From NCBI GenBank assembly GCA_021323165.1, contig JAJTCJ010000008.1, positions 1 to 44,416 on the forward strand: a DNA stretch of 44,416 nucleotides, given 5' to 3'. The notes beneath the pieces were generated by a model. The model made no database searches, was not told the DNA's origin, and saw nothing but the letters and a program-made list of their open reading frames with translations. The position numbers were made by a program, and so were the translations under genes. Each line of letters opens with the position of its first letter. Position 1 is the first letter of the stretch. Of this stretch, positions 23,778-34,005 are shown in pieces. Source of the DNA: Bacteroidota bacterium. GTDB taxonomy: Bacteria > Bacteroidota > Bacteroidia > 2-12-FULL-35-15.

Positions 23778-26700
23778 TTATTGTTTGATCAATTTGAAAG
23801 TCGTTTTAATCTGGTCATTCATGAATGTTAAGTTATAAATACCTTTTTGTAAAAAAGTAAGGTCAATAACTTCCTGCTCATTAAGTTTTTGAGTATAGAT
23901 TTCCTGACCCATTATATTTGTTACTATTATATTTCCTTTTAGCGGGGCCTGAATGTAAATTTTATCAGTGAAAGGATTAGGAAATACTTTGATGTCCCTT
24001 GTTTGAACGTTTTCGATATTTACCGAGCCAATTGTAAATGATTGTTCTACAGCAAAAGGTGAACCTACTAACGATGGAGAAACTGTCTGCACACTCCAGT
24101 AATAAGTTCCGGGAGCCAAATTTTTTAGTTGAACGGTATTTTTATCATTTGTATTCCCTTTCTGTTGCAGGAAAAGCTGGCCGGTTGACGCATTTGCTAA
24201 AGGACTTCTTATTTCTGAACCTCCTGGAGTTGTGCCAACTCGGATATTATATGTCAAAGCCGTGTTGATTGGTGAGCGGCCCATGGACCATGATAAGTCA
24301 ACTGAATTATTTGTAGTACTTGTGCTTAATGCAGATGGTGCCGTTGGAATAATCAAGGCGCTGTAAATGTTATTGCCTTCATTGTTATTAAATAGTTTAA
24401 TTGCATCATTTCCTATCGTAAGCACAGCATCTTCATCTCCGTCATGATCATAATCTGCAAACTCAGTGCAATAATAACCCGGATTTACCTGTGCAGGGGC
24501 AGCAAGAAATTGATTAAACACTCCTGCAGTATTTTTATAAAATCCACAATAGCCCGTTCTTCCGGCCGAGTAGAAATCCATCTCACCATCCCTGTTAAAA
24601 TCAATGAACTTACATACTCCGTTATTTACTGCCGAATAGTTGGAGTATAAAGTATAAGCGTTTGAACTGTTAGTATAAAGACGTGTTGCATAAGTAGAAG
24701 CTACTCCTACCCCATTGATTAATAAATCAAGGTCATTGTCGGACTCAAGATCGTACAGATCGATACATCCATAATAAACATATGGAAAGGGATTATTTAT
24801 AGAAGTAAAGTTTCCGCCACTATTTATATATAAAAATGAACCTAGTTGGCGACTGTGTATGATATCCATATCTCCGTCAAAATCTATATCACCTATAGCT
24901 AATCTCGAGCCCGTACCAGTTGTAAAGAAATCAAATGGGTGCAAGATGAAATTACCGATTCCGTCATTAAGGTTAATTCTAGAAGAATCTGGCTGCACAG
25001 AAACATAATCAGGATCATTATCATTATCTACATCCATCCATTTTACTTCGCCATTCGTTGCCATTGGTAAAACAGGGAGGAGCGGACTAAATCCGGGATG
25101 ATTGTTTCGGAGTATTTTACGATCCCAGATTACATCCTGATATCCGTCCATATCATAATCAGCCCATTCCATTTCAGCTTCCGCAATTGAATATAAACTG
25201 TCGATTGTAGAATGATACGTAAACACTCCGGAGTTATTGGAATATAATTTTAAGTAAACTATGTTATTATAAAACCAAACTGCGGCAATGTCATTATCAC
25301 TGTCGTTATCAAAATCTACCCATTTTAACTTAATTACTTTCCAACCTGGAATGGAGTCTACAATTGCAGATTGAGTAAATGCATTTTTCGTTGTCAGCTT
25401 ATAAACCGTGCTCCAGGAGCTTACACCGCCAACTGCGATGGCCCTTACTCTCCAATAATATGATGTCTGGCAGTCAGGAACGGTGAAAGCTGAATTCGTA
25501 GTAGCCAATGTGGAATCTTCTGCTACAATATCTGTAAAATTAGCATCACTGGAAATTTGAAAATGATAACTTGTGGCACCACCAACTGTACTCCAGGAAA
25601 AATTATTTGTGATCGGTAAGTTCAATGAATTGTTCGATGGTGAAATCAAAGTCGGTGATCCAATTATAAATGGTACCGTAAATGAATAAGCGGTGGAGAA
25701 GGTGGATCCTAAATAATGATTATCAATTGTCTGCACCGAAGCGTAATACGTACCGGGTGCAAGAAAAGAATTGTACTTTTTATTTCGCCAGGTATTTCCG
25801 GTTGAGTGGTATCTTAGTCCCGCTCCTGGAGTGGATGTACTCGGAAAAACCGAAGAACCACCTGAGCTGGTCCCGATAATAATATTATACGTTAATGAAT
25901 TTATTGGCGTATGGTCATCGTTGCCCGCATTCCATGTAATCAGAGTCCCATTTGCGCTCGTGCTTGCACTTAGCCCGGAAGGAGCAGTTGGCGAAACAGA
26001 ACTGGCAGAGGACAGATTTTTATAAATTAAAAGTCGCTGATCATTCCACGTACCCCCTGTATTCCTGAAAACAAGCAAATCAACTTTATTATCCTCATTA
26101 ATATCGGCCAGGGCTGCTTCACTAACTGTGCTTGAAATGCCTGAGGTTACTAACGCGAAAGTTCCTGTCCCTGCGCCATTATAAATTCTTAATGGCATTG
26201 ATAAAAGTATATCCGTATAACCGTCATTGTTATAATCCCAAAGCTTAAGATCATTTGTTGATTGGGTTATTGTTCCCAAGAGACTGAAAGATAAGCCCGA
26301 ATTGTTTTTATAAATTCTCGTTTCATTTATAAAAGAGGTAGAGCCACTGATAACAACATCATCATATCCATCATTATTCATATCACCTGTTTTAATGTCT
26401 CCGGGTAATAAATTACCTCCAAACGATGTGGAGTCGGTAGGCTGATATAAGTAATTATTGTTTTTATATAAAATTACACGTCCTGCACCTATAGAGGCCC
26501 TGTATCCAAACATTATCAAGTCTTTGTCTCCGTCTTTATCACAATCAAAAATTTCGAACCGGCAGTTTTGTAAAGGAGATAAATAGCTTGAAATAAGATT
26601 ATACGTCCCAGAGTTATTTTTATAGATCCTCGACATCCATGTAGAAGACGAAAGCTCACCGCAAGTGATTATATCCAAATCATTGTCATTATCATAATCA

Positions 26701-27125
26701 ACCCATTTTGTTGTTCCATATAGGGAGCCCGGCACACTCGATGAAATGTTGATTAAGGTGAAATTTCCTGAACCATATTTTAAAATATAGCATTTCTTTT
26801 GGGAAGGACTGCCATTAATTGCACCACTGTATAGAATATCAAGATCACCATCTGCATCAAAGTCAGCTATGTCGACAGAACTTGCAGATCCTAAACCGCC
26901 TAAAGCTCCCGGCAACGAATTTACCGCAGTATAAACGCCATTATTATTCTCATAATATTTTTCACCATCATTATAAATGAATACATCTATATCGCCATCA
27001 TTATCGAAGTCCGCAGGTATTACCGACTGTCCGGGGGTATAAATTGAATCCAACTCCGTAAATGATTGTCCAAAGCTGAAAAGGCAGATAATATTGGCTA
27101 TGACGATTGTAAAAAATTTGTTCAT
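23778..27125 (-). CDS. Large FG-GAP/VCBS-repeat surface protein with Fn3-like domains and T9SS sorting domain
   Basis: An 1115-residue secreted protein. After a signal peptide (MNKFFTIVIANIICLFSFGQ) come two blocks of FG-GAP/VCBS-type repeats (residues about 35-375 and 590-925) with many Ca-binding DxDxDGxxD motifs such as DFDNDGDID, DYDNDNDLD and DFDRDGEMD. Two very similar fibronectin III-like domains start PTAPSGL and PTAPSAL, so the protein looks like a duplicated unit with an additional Fn3-like domain in between (SPTLISPSNNSLNLP). The last ~75 residues are a T9SS type A sorting domain (VFPNPFTDKIYI ... GIYNLTFM). Such proteins are calcium-stabilised adhesins or integrin-like propellers; ligand unknown. 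The minus-strand TAGATTTG upstream is a likely promoter. Confidence 0.9.
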   Translation of the reverse strand: MNKFFTIVIANIICLFSFGQSFTELDSIYTPGQSVIPADFDNDGDIDVFIYNDGEKYYENNNGVYTAVNSLPGALGGLGSASSVDIADFDADGDLDILYSGAINGSPSQKKCYILKYGSGNFTLINISSSVPGSLYGTTKWVDYDNDNDLDIITCGELSSSTWMSRIYKNNSGTYNLISSYLSPLQNCRFEIFDCDKDGDKDLIMFGYRASIGAGRVILYKNNNYLYQPTDSTSFGGNLLPGDIKTGDMNNDGYDDVVISGSTSFINETRIYKNNSGLSFSLLGTITQSTNDLKLWDYNNDGYTDILLSMPLRIYNGAGTGTFALVTSGISSTVSEAALADINEDNKVDLLVFRNTGGTWNDQRLLIYKNLSSASSVSPTAPSGLSASTSANGTLITWNAGNDDHTPINSLTYNIIIGTSSGGSSVFPSTSTPGAGLRYHSTGNTWRNKKYNSFLAPGTYYASVQTIDNHYLGSTFSTAYSFTVPFIIGSPTLISPSNNSLNLPITNNFSWSTVGGATSYHFQISSDANFTDIVAEDSTLATTNSAFTVPDCQTSYYWRVRAIAVGGVSSWSTVYKLTTKNAFTQSAIVDSIPGWKVIKLKWVDFDNDSDNDIAAVWFYNNIVYLKLYSNNSGVFTYHSTIDSLYSIAEAEMEWADYDMDGYQDVIWDRKILRNNHPGFSPLLPVLPMATNGEVKWMDVDNDNDPDYVSVQPDSSRINLNDGIGNFILHPFDFFTTGTGSRLAIGDIDFDGDMDIIHSRQLGSFLYINSGGNFTSINNPFPYVYYGCIDLYDLESDNDLDLLINGVGVASTYATRLYTNSSNAYTLYSNYSAVNNGVCKFIDFNRDGEMDFYSAGRTGYCGFYKNTAGVFNQFLAAPAQVNPGYYCTEFADYDHDGDEDAVLTIGNDAIKLFNNNEGNNIYSALIIPTAPSALSTSTTNNSVDLSWSMGRSPINTALTYNIRVGTTPGGSEIRSPLANASTGQLFLQQKGNTNDKNTVQLKNLAPGTYYWSVQTVSPSLVGSPFAVEQSFTIGSVNIENVQTRDIKVFPNPFTDKIYIQAPLKGNIIVTNIMGQEIYTQKLNEQEVIDLTFLQKGIYNLTFMNDQIKTTFKLIKQ

Positions 27126-27481
27126 GTTTATAAGATTTGATCTAAAGTTATGAAAAATAAAGCAAATCTATTGTTTTCCGATAGTCATAACGGATGAGTA
27201 GGAAAAGAAAAACAGGAGGTTTATCTTCACATCCTGCACATAAGTTTGAAAAGCATAAATAAACTCTCATTCATTTAATTACATGAAGGAAGGTATTAAA
27301 TACATTTAGCAAAACAATTCTTCAAACTGTTTGTTTAATCATTCATACGACTCAACAAAAACAGTACTTTTCACATTTTGATTGGCAAAATTTCAATAAC
27401 ATTTTCCAGCTTGAAATCATATCAAATAATTTAATATAGATTGGCATAAATATTTGTTTTCTAAATCTAGAAATAGAATTT
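27126..27481. other. Intergenic region, 356 bases, divergent promoters
   Basis: AT-rich spacer between the divergent FG-GAP gene and xth. The only clear signal is the TAGATTTG element near its left end. One 22-codon ATG ORF (starting near 27194) and a few shorter ones occur, too short to support. I see no hairpin or structured RNA. Confidence 0.6.
27163..27170 (-). promoter_or_regulatory. Bacteroidota -7 promoter element for the FG-GAP T9SS gene
   Basis: The minus strand reads TAGATTTG, a perfect TAnnTTTG, 37 bases before the start codon. No TTTG -33 box is visible at standard spacing. Confidence 0.5.
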
Positions 27482-28261
27482 ATGAAGATCGCAACATATA
27501 ATGTTAATGGAATAAACGGAAGACTACCTGTCCTCCTTCGCTGGCTGCAAGAAAGAAAACCTGATATTGCCTGCTTACAGGAGATAAAGTGTCCGAATGA
27601 AAAATTTCCTGAACTGGCACTTCTCGACATTGGTTACAAAGCAGTTTGGCATGGTCAAAAAAGCTGGAACGGTGTTGCTATTCTTATAAAGAAAAAATAT
27701 GAGTTCGAAGATGTGATCAGAGGATTACCCGGCAATCCTCTTGATGATCATAGTCGTTATATTCAATCTAAAATTAATGGAATCATTATCGGATGTATCT
27801 ATTTACCAAACGGAAACCCTGCACCAGGACCCAAATTCGATTACAAAATGGCCTGGTTCAAAAGATTAAATACACTTGCAAAAAAATTATTGAAACTTAA
27901 ATCTCCGGTTATTTTACTCGGAGATTATAATGTTGTTCCAACCGATCTGGATGCTTACAAACCAGAGCGTTGGGTGAATGATGCGGTTTTCTTTCCTGAA
28001 CCGAAGGCTGCGTACAAAAGCATTCTTAAGCAAGGATGGATAGATTCTATCCGTTACTTACATCCTGATAAAAAAATATTTACTTATTGGGATTATTTCA
28101 GGAACGCTTTTAACCGTGATGCAGGAATTCGGATGGATCATATATTATTAAGTCCGGGTATGGAAAAGCTTCTTAAAAAAGCTGAAGTTGACAGGCATGT
28201 GAGAGGCTGGGAAAAAACCAGTGATCATGCTCCGGTTTGGATAGAACTTAAGGATAAATAA
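27482..28261 (+). CDS. xth: Exodeoxyribonuclease III (AP endonuclease)
   Basis: A 259-residue enzyme of the exonuclease III/APE1 family that cuts DNA at abasic sites and degrades 3' ends in base-excision repair. Hallmarks are TYNVNGINGRLP (N7), LQEIKC with metal ligand E34, LLGDYNVVPTDLDAY (catalytic D/N pair), RMDHILLSP and the final TSDHAPVWIEL histidine motif. Length and order of motifs match XthA. The stop is seven bases from the convergent DUF72 gene's stop, with no terminator between them. Confidence 0.96.
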   Translation: MKIATYNVNGINGRLPVLLRWLQERKPDIACLQEIKCPNEKFPELALLDIGYKAVWHGQKSWNGVAILIKKKYEFEDVIRGLPGNPLDDHSRYIQSKINGIIIGCIYLPNGNPAPGPKFDYKMAWFKRLNTLAKKLLKLKSPVILLGDYNVVPTDLDAYKPERWVNDAVFFPEPKAAYKSILKQGWIDSIRYLHPDKKIFTYWDYFRNAFNRDAGIRMDHILLSPGMEKLLKKAEVDRHVRGWEKTSDHAPVWIELKDK

Positions 28262-28267
28262 TATCAA

Positions 28268-29026
28268 TTACCCTAACATTTCTTTATTTAATGTTTGTGC
28301 ATTATTAATGGCATCACCCATTGTATTATTGAAATACGTAAAAACATTTTTCCCCTCTTCCATCCACTCTTTTATATAACTTGAATATTCAGAAAGGAAA
28401 GAATCTGAATAACTTTCCCTGTAATTTCCTGTCGGACCATGAAATCTCAGGTAAATAAAATCAGTTTGATGATCGACCATTGGAGTTGATGATTTTGGAA
28501 TATCCTGAACCACCAGTGCTACCTGATATTTATTCAATAGCTTGTACACCTTTTCATCGTACCAGGATCTGTTTCTAAATTCAACTGCGATGTTCCATTT
28601 TTGAACTTTATTATTTTTCTGGATACAATTCAAAAGAATCTCTAACTGCATAAAGTTTTCCTTACCATTGCCTGGTGGAAATTGAATAAGGATACAACCT
28701 TTCTTATCTCCTGCACACGAAGCCACCAGGAAGAATTTACCGACATCCGACTCTTTAAATTCAAGACCTTTGTTATGGGTAATTTCCTTCCAAAGCTTAA
28801 ATGTAAATTTAAAATCATCCGGCACCTGTTGAGCCCATTTAGTTACAGTGGTTGCAAGAGGAAGTTTATAGAAGGTACTGTTGATCTCAATACTGTTAAA
28901 GAAACTTGCGTAATAAGTCAGTCGGCTGGCATCTTTATAGGATTCCGGAAATAAATATTTTGGAACAGGCACCTGCAATCCGCTTAGTCCGCAATAAAAT
29001 TCTCCTTTAACTTTTGATCTTTTCAT
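28268..29026 (-). CDS. DUF72 domain-containing protein
   Basis: A 252-residue member of the DUF72 (YecE-like) family, a TIM-barrel of unknown biochemical role. Signature parts are FYCGLSGLQVPVPKYLFPES, FNSIEINSTFYKLPL, FKFTFKLWKEITH, FPPGNGKENF, VEFRNRSWYDE and the conserved FIYLRFHGPTGNYRESY, ending with VFTYFNNTMGDAINNAQTL. The family is widespread, and a link to DNA or RNA processing has been guessed only from context. Here it converges on xth, which is consistent with, but does not prove, a repair connection. The start is a plain ATG 29024-29026. Confidence 0.93.
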   Translation of the reverse strand: MKRSKVKGEFYCGLSGLQVPVPKYLFPESYKDASRLTYYASFFNSIEINSTFYKLPLATTVTKWAQQVPDDFKFTFKLWKEITHNKGLEFKESDVGKFFLVASCAGDKKGCILIQFPPGNGKENFMQLEILLNCIQKNNKVQKWNIAVEFRNRSWYDEKVYKLLNKYQVALVVQDIPKSSTPMVDHQTDFIYLRFHGPTGNYRESYSDSFLSEYSSYIKEWMEEGKNVFTYFNNTMGDAINNAQTLNKEMLG

Positions 29027-29188
29027 TACTCAAATATTCCTAAAGAATATTATTAAAAAATGAGCCAATTAATACCAACCTTTTCTTTTCTTCCCACCTG
29101 ATTTACAATTTAGGTTGCAAAGCTTCTTTGTTTATTCCTGTTATTGAAACTTAAAAAATTATTTTATACCTTTATTAAAACAAACCCT

Positions 29189-30871
29189 ATGAAAAAACTC
29201 TACTCCTTTTTTATAGCAGCGGTAACAGGTATTTCCGCTTACGCTCAGGTTTACAACAATTCTTTTAAAATTCAATCTTCCAATACGGAAAGAGGAATGC
29301 GAATTACTACAGACAATGCGAGCAATATAGTTACAACTGGTTATTTTGGTGGCTTTTCCGACTTTGATCCCGGCTTAAATACTTCTGCCTTAAGCCCTGC
29401 CGGCTCTTTCTCAGATGTTTATATTGCAAAATATGATCAAGCCCTTAATTATATCTGGGCAGTTAAATTTGGCACAAGTGGTTCTGATTTTCCTTATGCT
29501 TTAGCATGCGATGTCTCGAACAATATTATAGTGGGAGGTGATGTATCTACAAATAACAGAGACGGTTTTGTAAATAAGTACGATACTAATGGTAATCTAC
29601 TGTGGTCGTTAACTATTGGTGGAGTTAATAAAGATGTTGTTTACGGAGTTAACACAGACGATAATAACAATGTGTATGTAACTGGTTATTTTAGTAATAC
29701 TGTTGATTTTGATCCTGGTATCGGGACGCATAACCTTACATCAAATGGCGGAAGGGATATTTTTCTTGCTAAATATGATTCTACGGGAAATTTTGAATGG
29801 GCTTTCAACGTAGGCGGCACAATCTCAACTGCTTATGAAGAAGGAGGACAGGATATCGTTATTAAAGGATCAACTATTTATCTTACAGGTAATTTTGAAG
29901 GTACGGCAGATTTTAATCCAGCGGTTGGCACTAATACTCTTACGTCAAACGGAAGTTTAGATATTTTTGTTGCTAAGTACGATACTACAGGTGCTTATCT
30001 TTGGGCTTTTAACGTTGGGTCGGGAAACAAGCATGATTATTCCTATGGTATCGATATTGATGCTGCAGAAAACATTTATATTACCGGAGGCTTTGAAGAA
30101 ACGGTTGATTTCGATCCTTCGGCTTCTACTGCTACGCTTACATCCGCCTCAATAAATGCGCAGGATATTTTTGTAGCAAAATATAACTCAGCCGGTATTT
30201 ACTTATGGTCATTTAAGGCAGGGGGTAATTCAGCCGTAGATGACCATGCCTTTGATATTGATGTAACAAGCAGTGGCGATATATATATTGCAGGTGAAGT
30301 TTGGGGGCCGGCCGATTTTGACCCTTCTCCTTGGATATTTAATATTACCACATCGAACGACCAGATATTTTTTGCAAGATATAACACTAACGGAGAATTT
30401 GTCTGGGTTTTTGAAGTTGGTGCTACAGGTTCAAATGGCTCCGCAGATAATGGTTTTGGTGTTAAGGCTGCCGGTAATGGAACACTGTATGTTACCGGAG
30501 ATTTTTCGGGGACCGCAGATTTCGATCCAAGTGCGGCAACTTCTAATTTAACATCAGATGGCGGAGATGCTTTTGTAGCAGCATACGGCACTGAATTAGT
30601 AATTGGATTAAACACGCTTGAACCAGTTGAGGTTTCCTTTACAGCATTTCCAAATCCCATTAAAGACCAGGTAAATTTTTCTTACTCAGAATTTAATAAC
30701 AGGGAATGGAGCTTAACGATTATGAATATTGTTGGAGAAACTATTTTAAAAGCTGAAAATATTCTACAGCAAACTATAAACTTGAATGTGGGAAATCTTT
30801 CATCTGGTGCTTATTTCTGCGTTATCAAAACTGAAGATAAAGTACTAACAAAAAAACTTATTGTACAATAA
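29189..30871 (+). CDS. SBBP-type beta-propeller protein with T9SS sorting domain
   Basis: A 560-residue secreted protein. The ATG at 29189 begins a good signal peptide (MKKLYSFFIAAVTGISAYAQ); an in-frame TTG at 29144 would add 15 residues and is less likely. The mature part holds six repeats of about 55-75 residues with the pattern TGYF...VDFDPGxGT..LTSxGG.DIFVAKYDxxGxxLWAFxVG, the seven-bladed-type repeats often called SBBP. The end, SFTAFPNPIKDQVNF ... GAYFCVIKTEDKVLTKKLIV, is a T9SS sorting domain. Probable surface-exposed propeller; ligand unknown. The nearest promoter-like site is the one-mismatch TACCTTTA at 29167-29174. Confidence 0.9.
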   Translation: MKKLYSFFIAAVTGISAYAQVYNNSFKIQSSNTERGMRITTDNASNIVTTGYFGGFSDFDPGLNTSALSPAGSFSDVYIAKYDQALNYIWAVKFGTSGSDFPYALACDVSNNIIVGGDVSTNNRDGFVNKYDTNGNLLWSLTIGGVNKDVVYGVNTDDNNNVYVTGYFSNTVDFDPGIGTHNLTSNGGRDIFLAKYDSTGNFEWAFNVGGTISTAYEEGGQDIVIKGSTIYLTGNFEGTADFNPAVGTNTLTSNGSLDIFVAKYDTTGAYLWAFNVGSGNKHDYSYGIDIDAAENIYITGGFEETVDFDPSASTATLTSASINAQDIFVAKYNSAGIYLWSFKAGGNSAVDDHAFDIDVTSSGDIYIAGEVWGPADFDPSPWIFNITTSNDQIFFARYNTNGEFVWVFEVGATGSNGSADNGFGVKAAGNGTLYVTGDFSGTADFDPSAATSNLTSDGGDAFVAAYGTELVIGLNTLEPVEVSFTAFPNPIKDQVNFSYSEFNNREWSLTIMNIVGETILKAENILQQTINLNVGNLSSGAYFCVIKTEDKVLTKKLIVQ

Positions 30872-30968
30872 TAATTTTTTCGGCCCCTAACTTAACTCTG
30901 GTTGTCACACATTGAGGATGAAGATTCAGTTCTGTGCCTTTGAAATAAGTTTTCTGTTGGAAAACAAT

Positions 30969-31529
30969 TTACAATGACTTTTTCACATATTTGGTCAGGA
31001 TAACAATAGTCTGATCATTGATCTTCCCTTCTATCTGCTCATGATTATCATGAACCAATTTAATTTTCTTAACAACAGTTCCTTTGGAAGCAGAAAAACT
31101 GGTTCCTTTAACGTTCAGCTGTTGCGTTAAAATCACTGTATCTCCATTCTCAAGCTTATTACCAAACGCATCAATATGAACATCAGGAATCTCAAATGCA
31201 CTCATAGCCCATTGAACAATATTTTCATCAAGATCAACAGAGCTTAGTAAATTGGCCGCCCAGTCCTCGTTCTTGAAATTTTGAAGTATCCTATAGCTCA
31301 ATGCCTGAACGCTGGTTTGCGGACTCCATATACTCCCTTCAAGGCAACGCCAATGAAAACTCTCTTCTTTATTATCCACAGCTTCTAAGCAGGTATTACA
31401 CAATGCAACCTGGTTATCAATAGAACCATCATTTTTAGGACTAACTGTATATTCATGTGATGCATTTTCGGCATTGCATAGTTCACATAAACCGGAGTTT
31501 CTTTCTTTTAGTTGTTGGCTGATTGACAT
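30969..31529 (-). CDS. PhnA/YjdM family zinc-ribbon protein
   Basis: A 186-residue member of the PhnA (YjdM) family. The N-terminal part has two cysteine pairs, C15/C18 (CELC) and C44/C47 (CNTC), forming a zinc ribbon. The conserved C-terminal domain is FGNKLENGDTVILTQQLNVK ... GTVVKKIKLVHDN ... IEGKINDQTIVILTKYVKK. Despite its name the family is not a phosphonate hydrolase; its function is unsettled. No phn genes are nearby. It is divergent from the TPR-phosphatase at 31697, and no promoter motif is clear on its side. Confidence 0.88.
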   Translation of the reverse strand: MSISQQLKERNSGLCELCNAENASHEYTVSPKNDGSIDNQVALCNTCLEAVDNKEESFHWRCLEGSIWSPQTSVQALSYRILQNFKNEDWAANLLSSVDLDENIVQWAMSAFEIPDVHIDAFGNKLENGDTVILTQQLNVKGTSFSASKGTVVKKIKLVHDNHEQIEGKINDQTIVILTKYVKKSL

Positions 31530-31665
31530 TTGATCGAGAATTAATTTGAGCGTTAAAAGTATACTTAATTATTGACTCTATATAAGAATGCTTCTACTTA
31601 TATAAAACAATCTCAGCATAATATCCTATTATTCATTTGTGAAAAGCAGATAAAAAACCGACTTT

Positions 31666-31673
31666 TACTTTTG
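31666..31673 (+). promoter_or_regulatory. Bacteroidota -7 promoter element for the TPR-phosphatase gene
   Basis: TACTTTTG is a perfect TAnnTTTG, 23 bases before ATG 31697. A TTTG at 31636-31639 lies upstream but with 26 bases between the boxes, longer than usual. Confidence 0.55.
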
Positions 31674-31696
31674 TATCGAAGCTTAATAACTCTAAC

Positions 31697-33820
31697 ATGA
31701 AATTCATTTTAAAATATTTTTCTCCTTTTACTGTTCTCCTTTTGTGTATTCTATCATTCCCTAAAGCAGGTTTGGGACAGGACCATACAGCCGATTCGAT
31801 AAACAGGCTGATAAATTCCAGCACCATTGATACAGTTACACTAAAATATCTTATGGATCTTAGTCTTTATTATCAGAATAATGAACCATCCAAAGCTCTT
31901 GAGATCTCCGTTAAAGCAATTCATTACGCTGAGAAAACCGGAAACAAAAAAAAATTAGCCAGGATCTATAACAACCGCGGAATCTATTATTCCATTCTGG
32001 GAGATTTCAAAAACTCTCTTGCGGCATTTCAAAAAGCAAATTCAATATCTAACGAGATCAACGACAAACCAGGCATATCACAAAGTCTCAATAATATTGG
32101 TATTTACTATTTTAACCAGGGTGAATTTTTAAAAGCGTTAAAATATTACACCGAATCTGCTAAAATGGATGAAGCAATAGGAGATGAAGATGGAATGCTA
32201 AACAGTTACAACAATATAGGGATCATCTATAAAGAACTGGGACGTTATAAAGATGCGGAATATTATTATTCAAAGGCACTTAAACTTGCTGATCGAAAAA
32301 AAAATCCGGCCGAACTCAGCATGATTTATTCCAATCTTGGTTTACTTGAGTGGCAGAAGAAGAATCTTACTAAGGCTTCCGAATATTTTTTAATGTGCTT
32401 AACGCTTGATAAGCAAATCAATGATTCTTTGGGCATAGCAAAGGATTATGGCAATATCGGCATCATTTATTATGAAGAGCAGAATTATGACGAAGCTTTA
32501 AAATATCATCTTAAAGCAATTCCTATTTATGAAAAGGTTGGTGATCAATCCGGAATCACTCTGTTCACAACCAATTTAGGCTCAATCTATGAAAAGATGA
32601 ATCAGCTGGATAAAGCAGAAATTTATAGTTTGAAAGGTGCAGAGCTGGCTAAACAAAATGGACTTAAAGATTATCTGAGAATATCTTATACCGCATTATC
32701 CGATATCTATAAAAAAAGAGGCGATTATAAAAAAGCTCTTGAGTATAAAGTATATGCCGTGGAGGTTAAAGATTCACTTCTGAATGAAGAAACCTCGCGC
32801 CAGGTAAGCGAACTGCAAGCTAAATATGAAACAGAGAAAAAAGAAAAAGAAATTGAATTATTGAACAAACAAAAAATTCTGCAACAGACTGAGCTTGATA
32901 AAAAATCAGCTGAAGCTAAGAGTCAGAACACCCAAAGGAACGCATTGATAGGAGGTATTGCATTTGTCCTTTTACTTGCTGGTGTAAGCTTTAAAAGTTT
33001 TCGTGATAAAAAACGAGATAACGCACTACTGGAAATAAAAAATCATATCATTGAAGAAAAGAACAAAGACATTACCGACTCCATTAATTATGCCCGACAG
33101 ATCCAGCATGCAATTCTTCCTTTCGAAGAAAGAATAAACCGGGTGCTGAATGATTATTTTATTCTGTTCAAACCCAAAGATATTGTAAGCGGAGATTTTT
33201 ATTGGTTCCTCGAAAAAGAGAACTACATTTATATGGCAGTGGTGGATTGTACAGGACATGGTGTGCCGGGAGCATTTATGAGTATGATAGGTTCATCTGT
33301 ACTGGGACATGTTGTAAGTGATAAAAACATTTTACAACCGGATCTGATCTTAAATGAAGTTCACAAGGACATCCGAAAATCGTTAAAGCAACAGGAAACA
33401 AACAATCGTGATGGAATGGATATCGCTTTGATCGCGTATGATAAGAAAAACAATACATTAGAGTTTGCCGGTGCAATGCTGCCGCTCTATATTATTCAAA
33501 ATGGAGAACTTAAAATTGTTAAAGGTGATAAGCTCCCGATAGGTGGTATACAAACTGAAGAGGACAGGATCTTCACAAAACATTCATTTGATATTACCGA
33601 GAACACAACAGTATATCTATCCTCCGATGGTTACGCAGATCAGTTTGGCGGAGAAAAAGGCAAGAAATTCATGGGTACAAGATTCCGAGAATTATTACTG
33701 ACTAACTACACCAAGCCATTAAATACTCAGAAAGAAACTCTTAACCAGGCATTCGAATCATGGAAAGCAGCGCATGAACAGGTAGATGATGTAACGGTTA
33801 TCGGTATTAAATTTTCGTAA
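31697..33820 (+). CDS. TPR sensor linked by one membrane helix to a SpoIIE-type (PPM) phosphatase
   Basis: A 707-residue signalling protein. A signal peptide or anchor (residues 1-28) is followed by about seven tetratricopeptide repeats (residues 50-360, e.g. SQSLNNIGIYYFNQGEFLKA). A charged coiled coil (365-412) and a membrane segment near 416-435 (IGGIAFVLLLAGVSF) come next. The cytoplasmic part has the linker SINYARQIQHAILP and a SpoIIE/PP2C domain with SGDFYWF, AVVDCTGHGVPGAFMS and DGMDIAL; the metal-binding aspartates D501, D516 and the later D are present. Such phosphatases act on serine/threonine phosphate of anti-sigma-factor antagonists or similar partners. No cognate STAS or kinase gene is nearby. 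The domain call is firm, the partner unknown. Confidence 0.93.
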   Translation: MKFILKYFSPFTVLLLCILSFPKAGLGQDHTADSINRLINSSTIDTVTLKYLMDLSLYYQNNEPSKALEISVKAIHYAEKTGNKKKLARIYNNRGIYYSILGDFKNSLAAFQKANSISNEINDKPGISQSLNNIGIYYFNQGEFLKALKYYTESAKMDEAIGDEDGMLNSYNNIGIIYKELGRYKDAEYYYSKALKLADRKKNPAELSMIYSNLGLLEWQKKNLTKASEYFLMCLTLDKQINDSLGIAKDYGNIGIIYYEEQNYDEALKYHLKAIPIYEKVGDQSGITLFTTNLGSIYEKMNQLDKAEIYSLKGAELAKQNGLKDYLRISYTALSDIYKKRGDYKKALEYKVYAVEVKDSLLNEETSRQVSELQAKYETEKKEKEIELLNKQKILQQTELDKKSAEAKSQNTQRNALIGGIAFVLLLAGVSFKSFRDKKRDNALLEIKNHIIEEKNKDITDSINYARQIQHAILPFEERINRVLNDYFILFKPKDIVSGDFYWFLEKENYIYMAVVDCTGHGVPGAFMSMIGSSVLGHVVSDKNILQPDLILNEVHKDIRKSLKQQETNNRDGMDIALIAYDKKNNTLEFAGAMLPLYIIQNGELKIVKGDKLPIGGIQTEEDRIFTKHSFDITENTTVYLSSDGYADQFGGEKGKKFMGTRFRELLLTNYTKPLNTQKETLNQAFESWKAAHEQVDDVTVIGIKFS

Positions 33821-34005
33821 TTATCGGAATAATTATTCCCAACTATCCAATGCTTGATATAGCGGAAACATGAAAGTGTAACAATCAAATTCCCTTATTA
33901 ACCCTCTGCCATCTAAAACGAGACTCTAGGCGAAATCTCACAATGAAACCTATTTTACGGTTATATCTTTACTATACGATTTATATTAACCCAAAAAATA
34001 GAATT

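Noticed and set aside
27194-27262. 22-codon ATG ORF in the gap before xth
   Set aside because: Too short, no terminator or ribosome binding site, no conserved feature.
30199-30660. Minus-strand 153-codon ORF inside the SBBP repeat gene
   Set aside because: It is the antisense of a repetitive conserved protein; its P/S-rich composition mirrors the opposite strand's repeat codons.
30969-31529. Phosphonate catabolism locus from the PhnA name
   Set aside because: The PhnA/YjdM family is not phosphonoacetate hydrolase and no phn or C-P lyase genes are nearby.
31633-31827. Minus-strand ORF overlapping the start of the TPR-phosphatase gene
   Set aside because: Antisense shadow of the signal peptide and first codons; no promoter or conserved residues.
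33826-33839. Palindrome GGAATAATTATTCC after the TPR-phosphatase gene
   Set aside because: Fourteen bases and AT-rich; without other copies or a matching promoter this is expected by chance.
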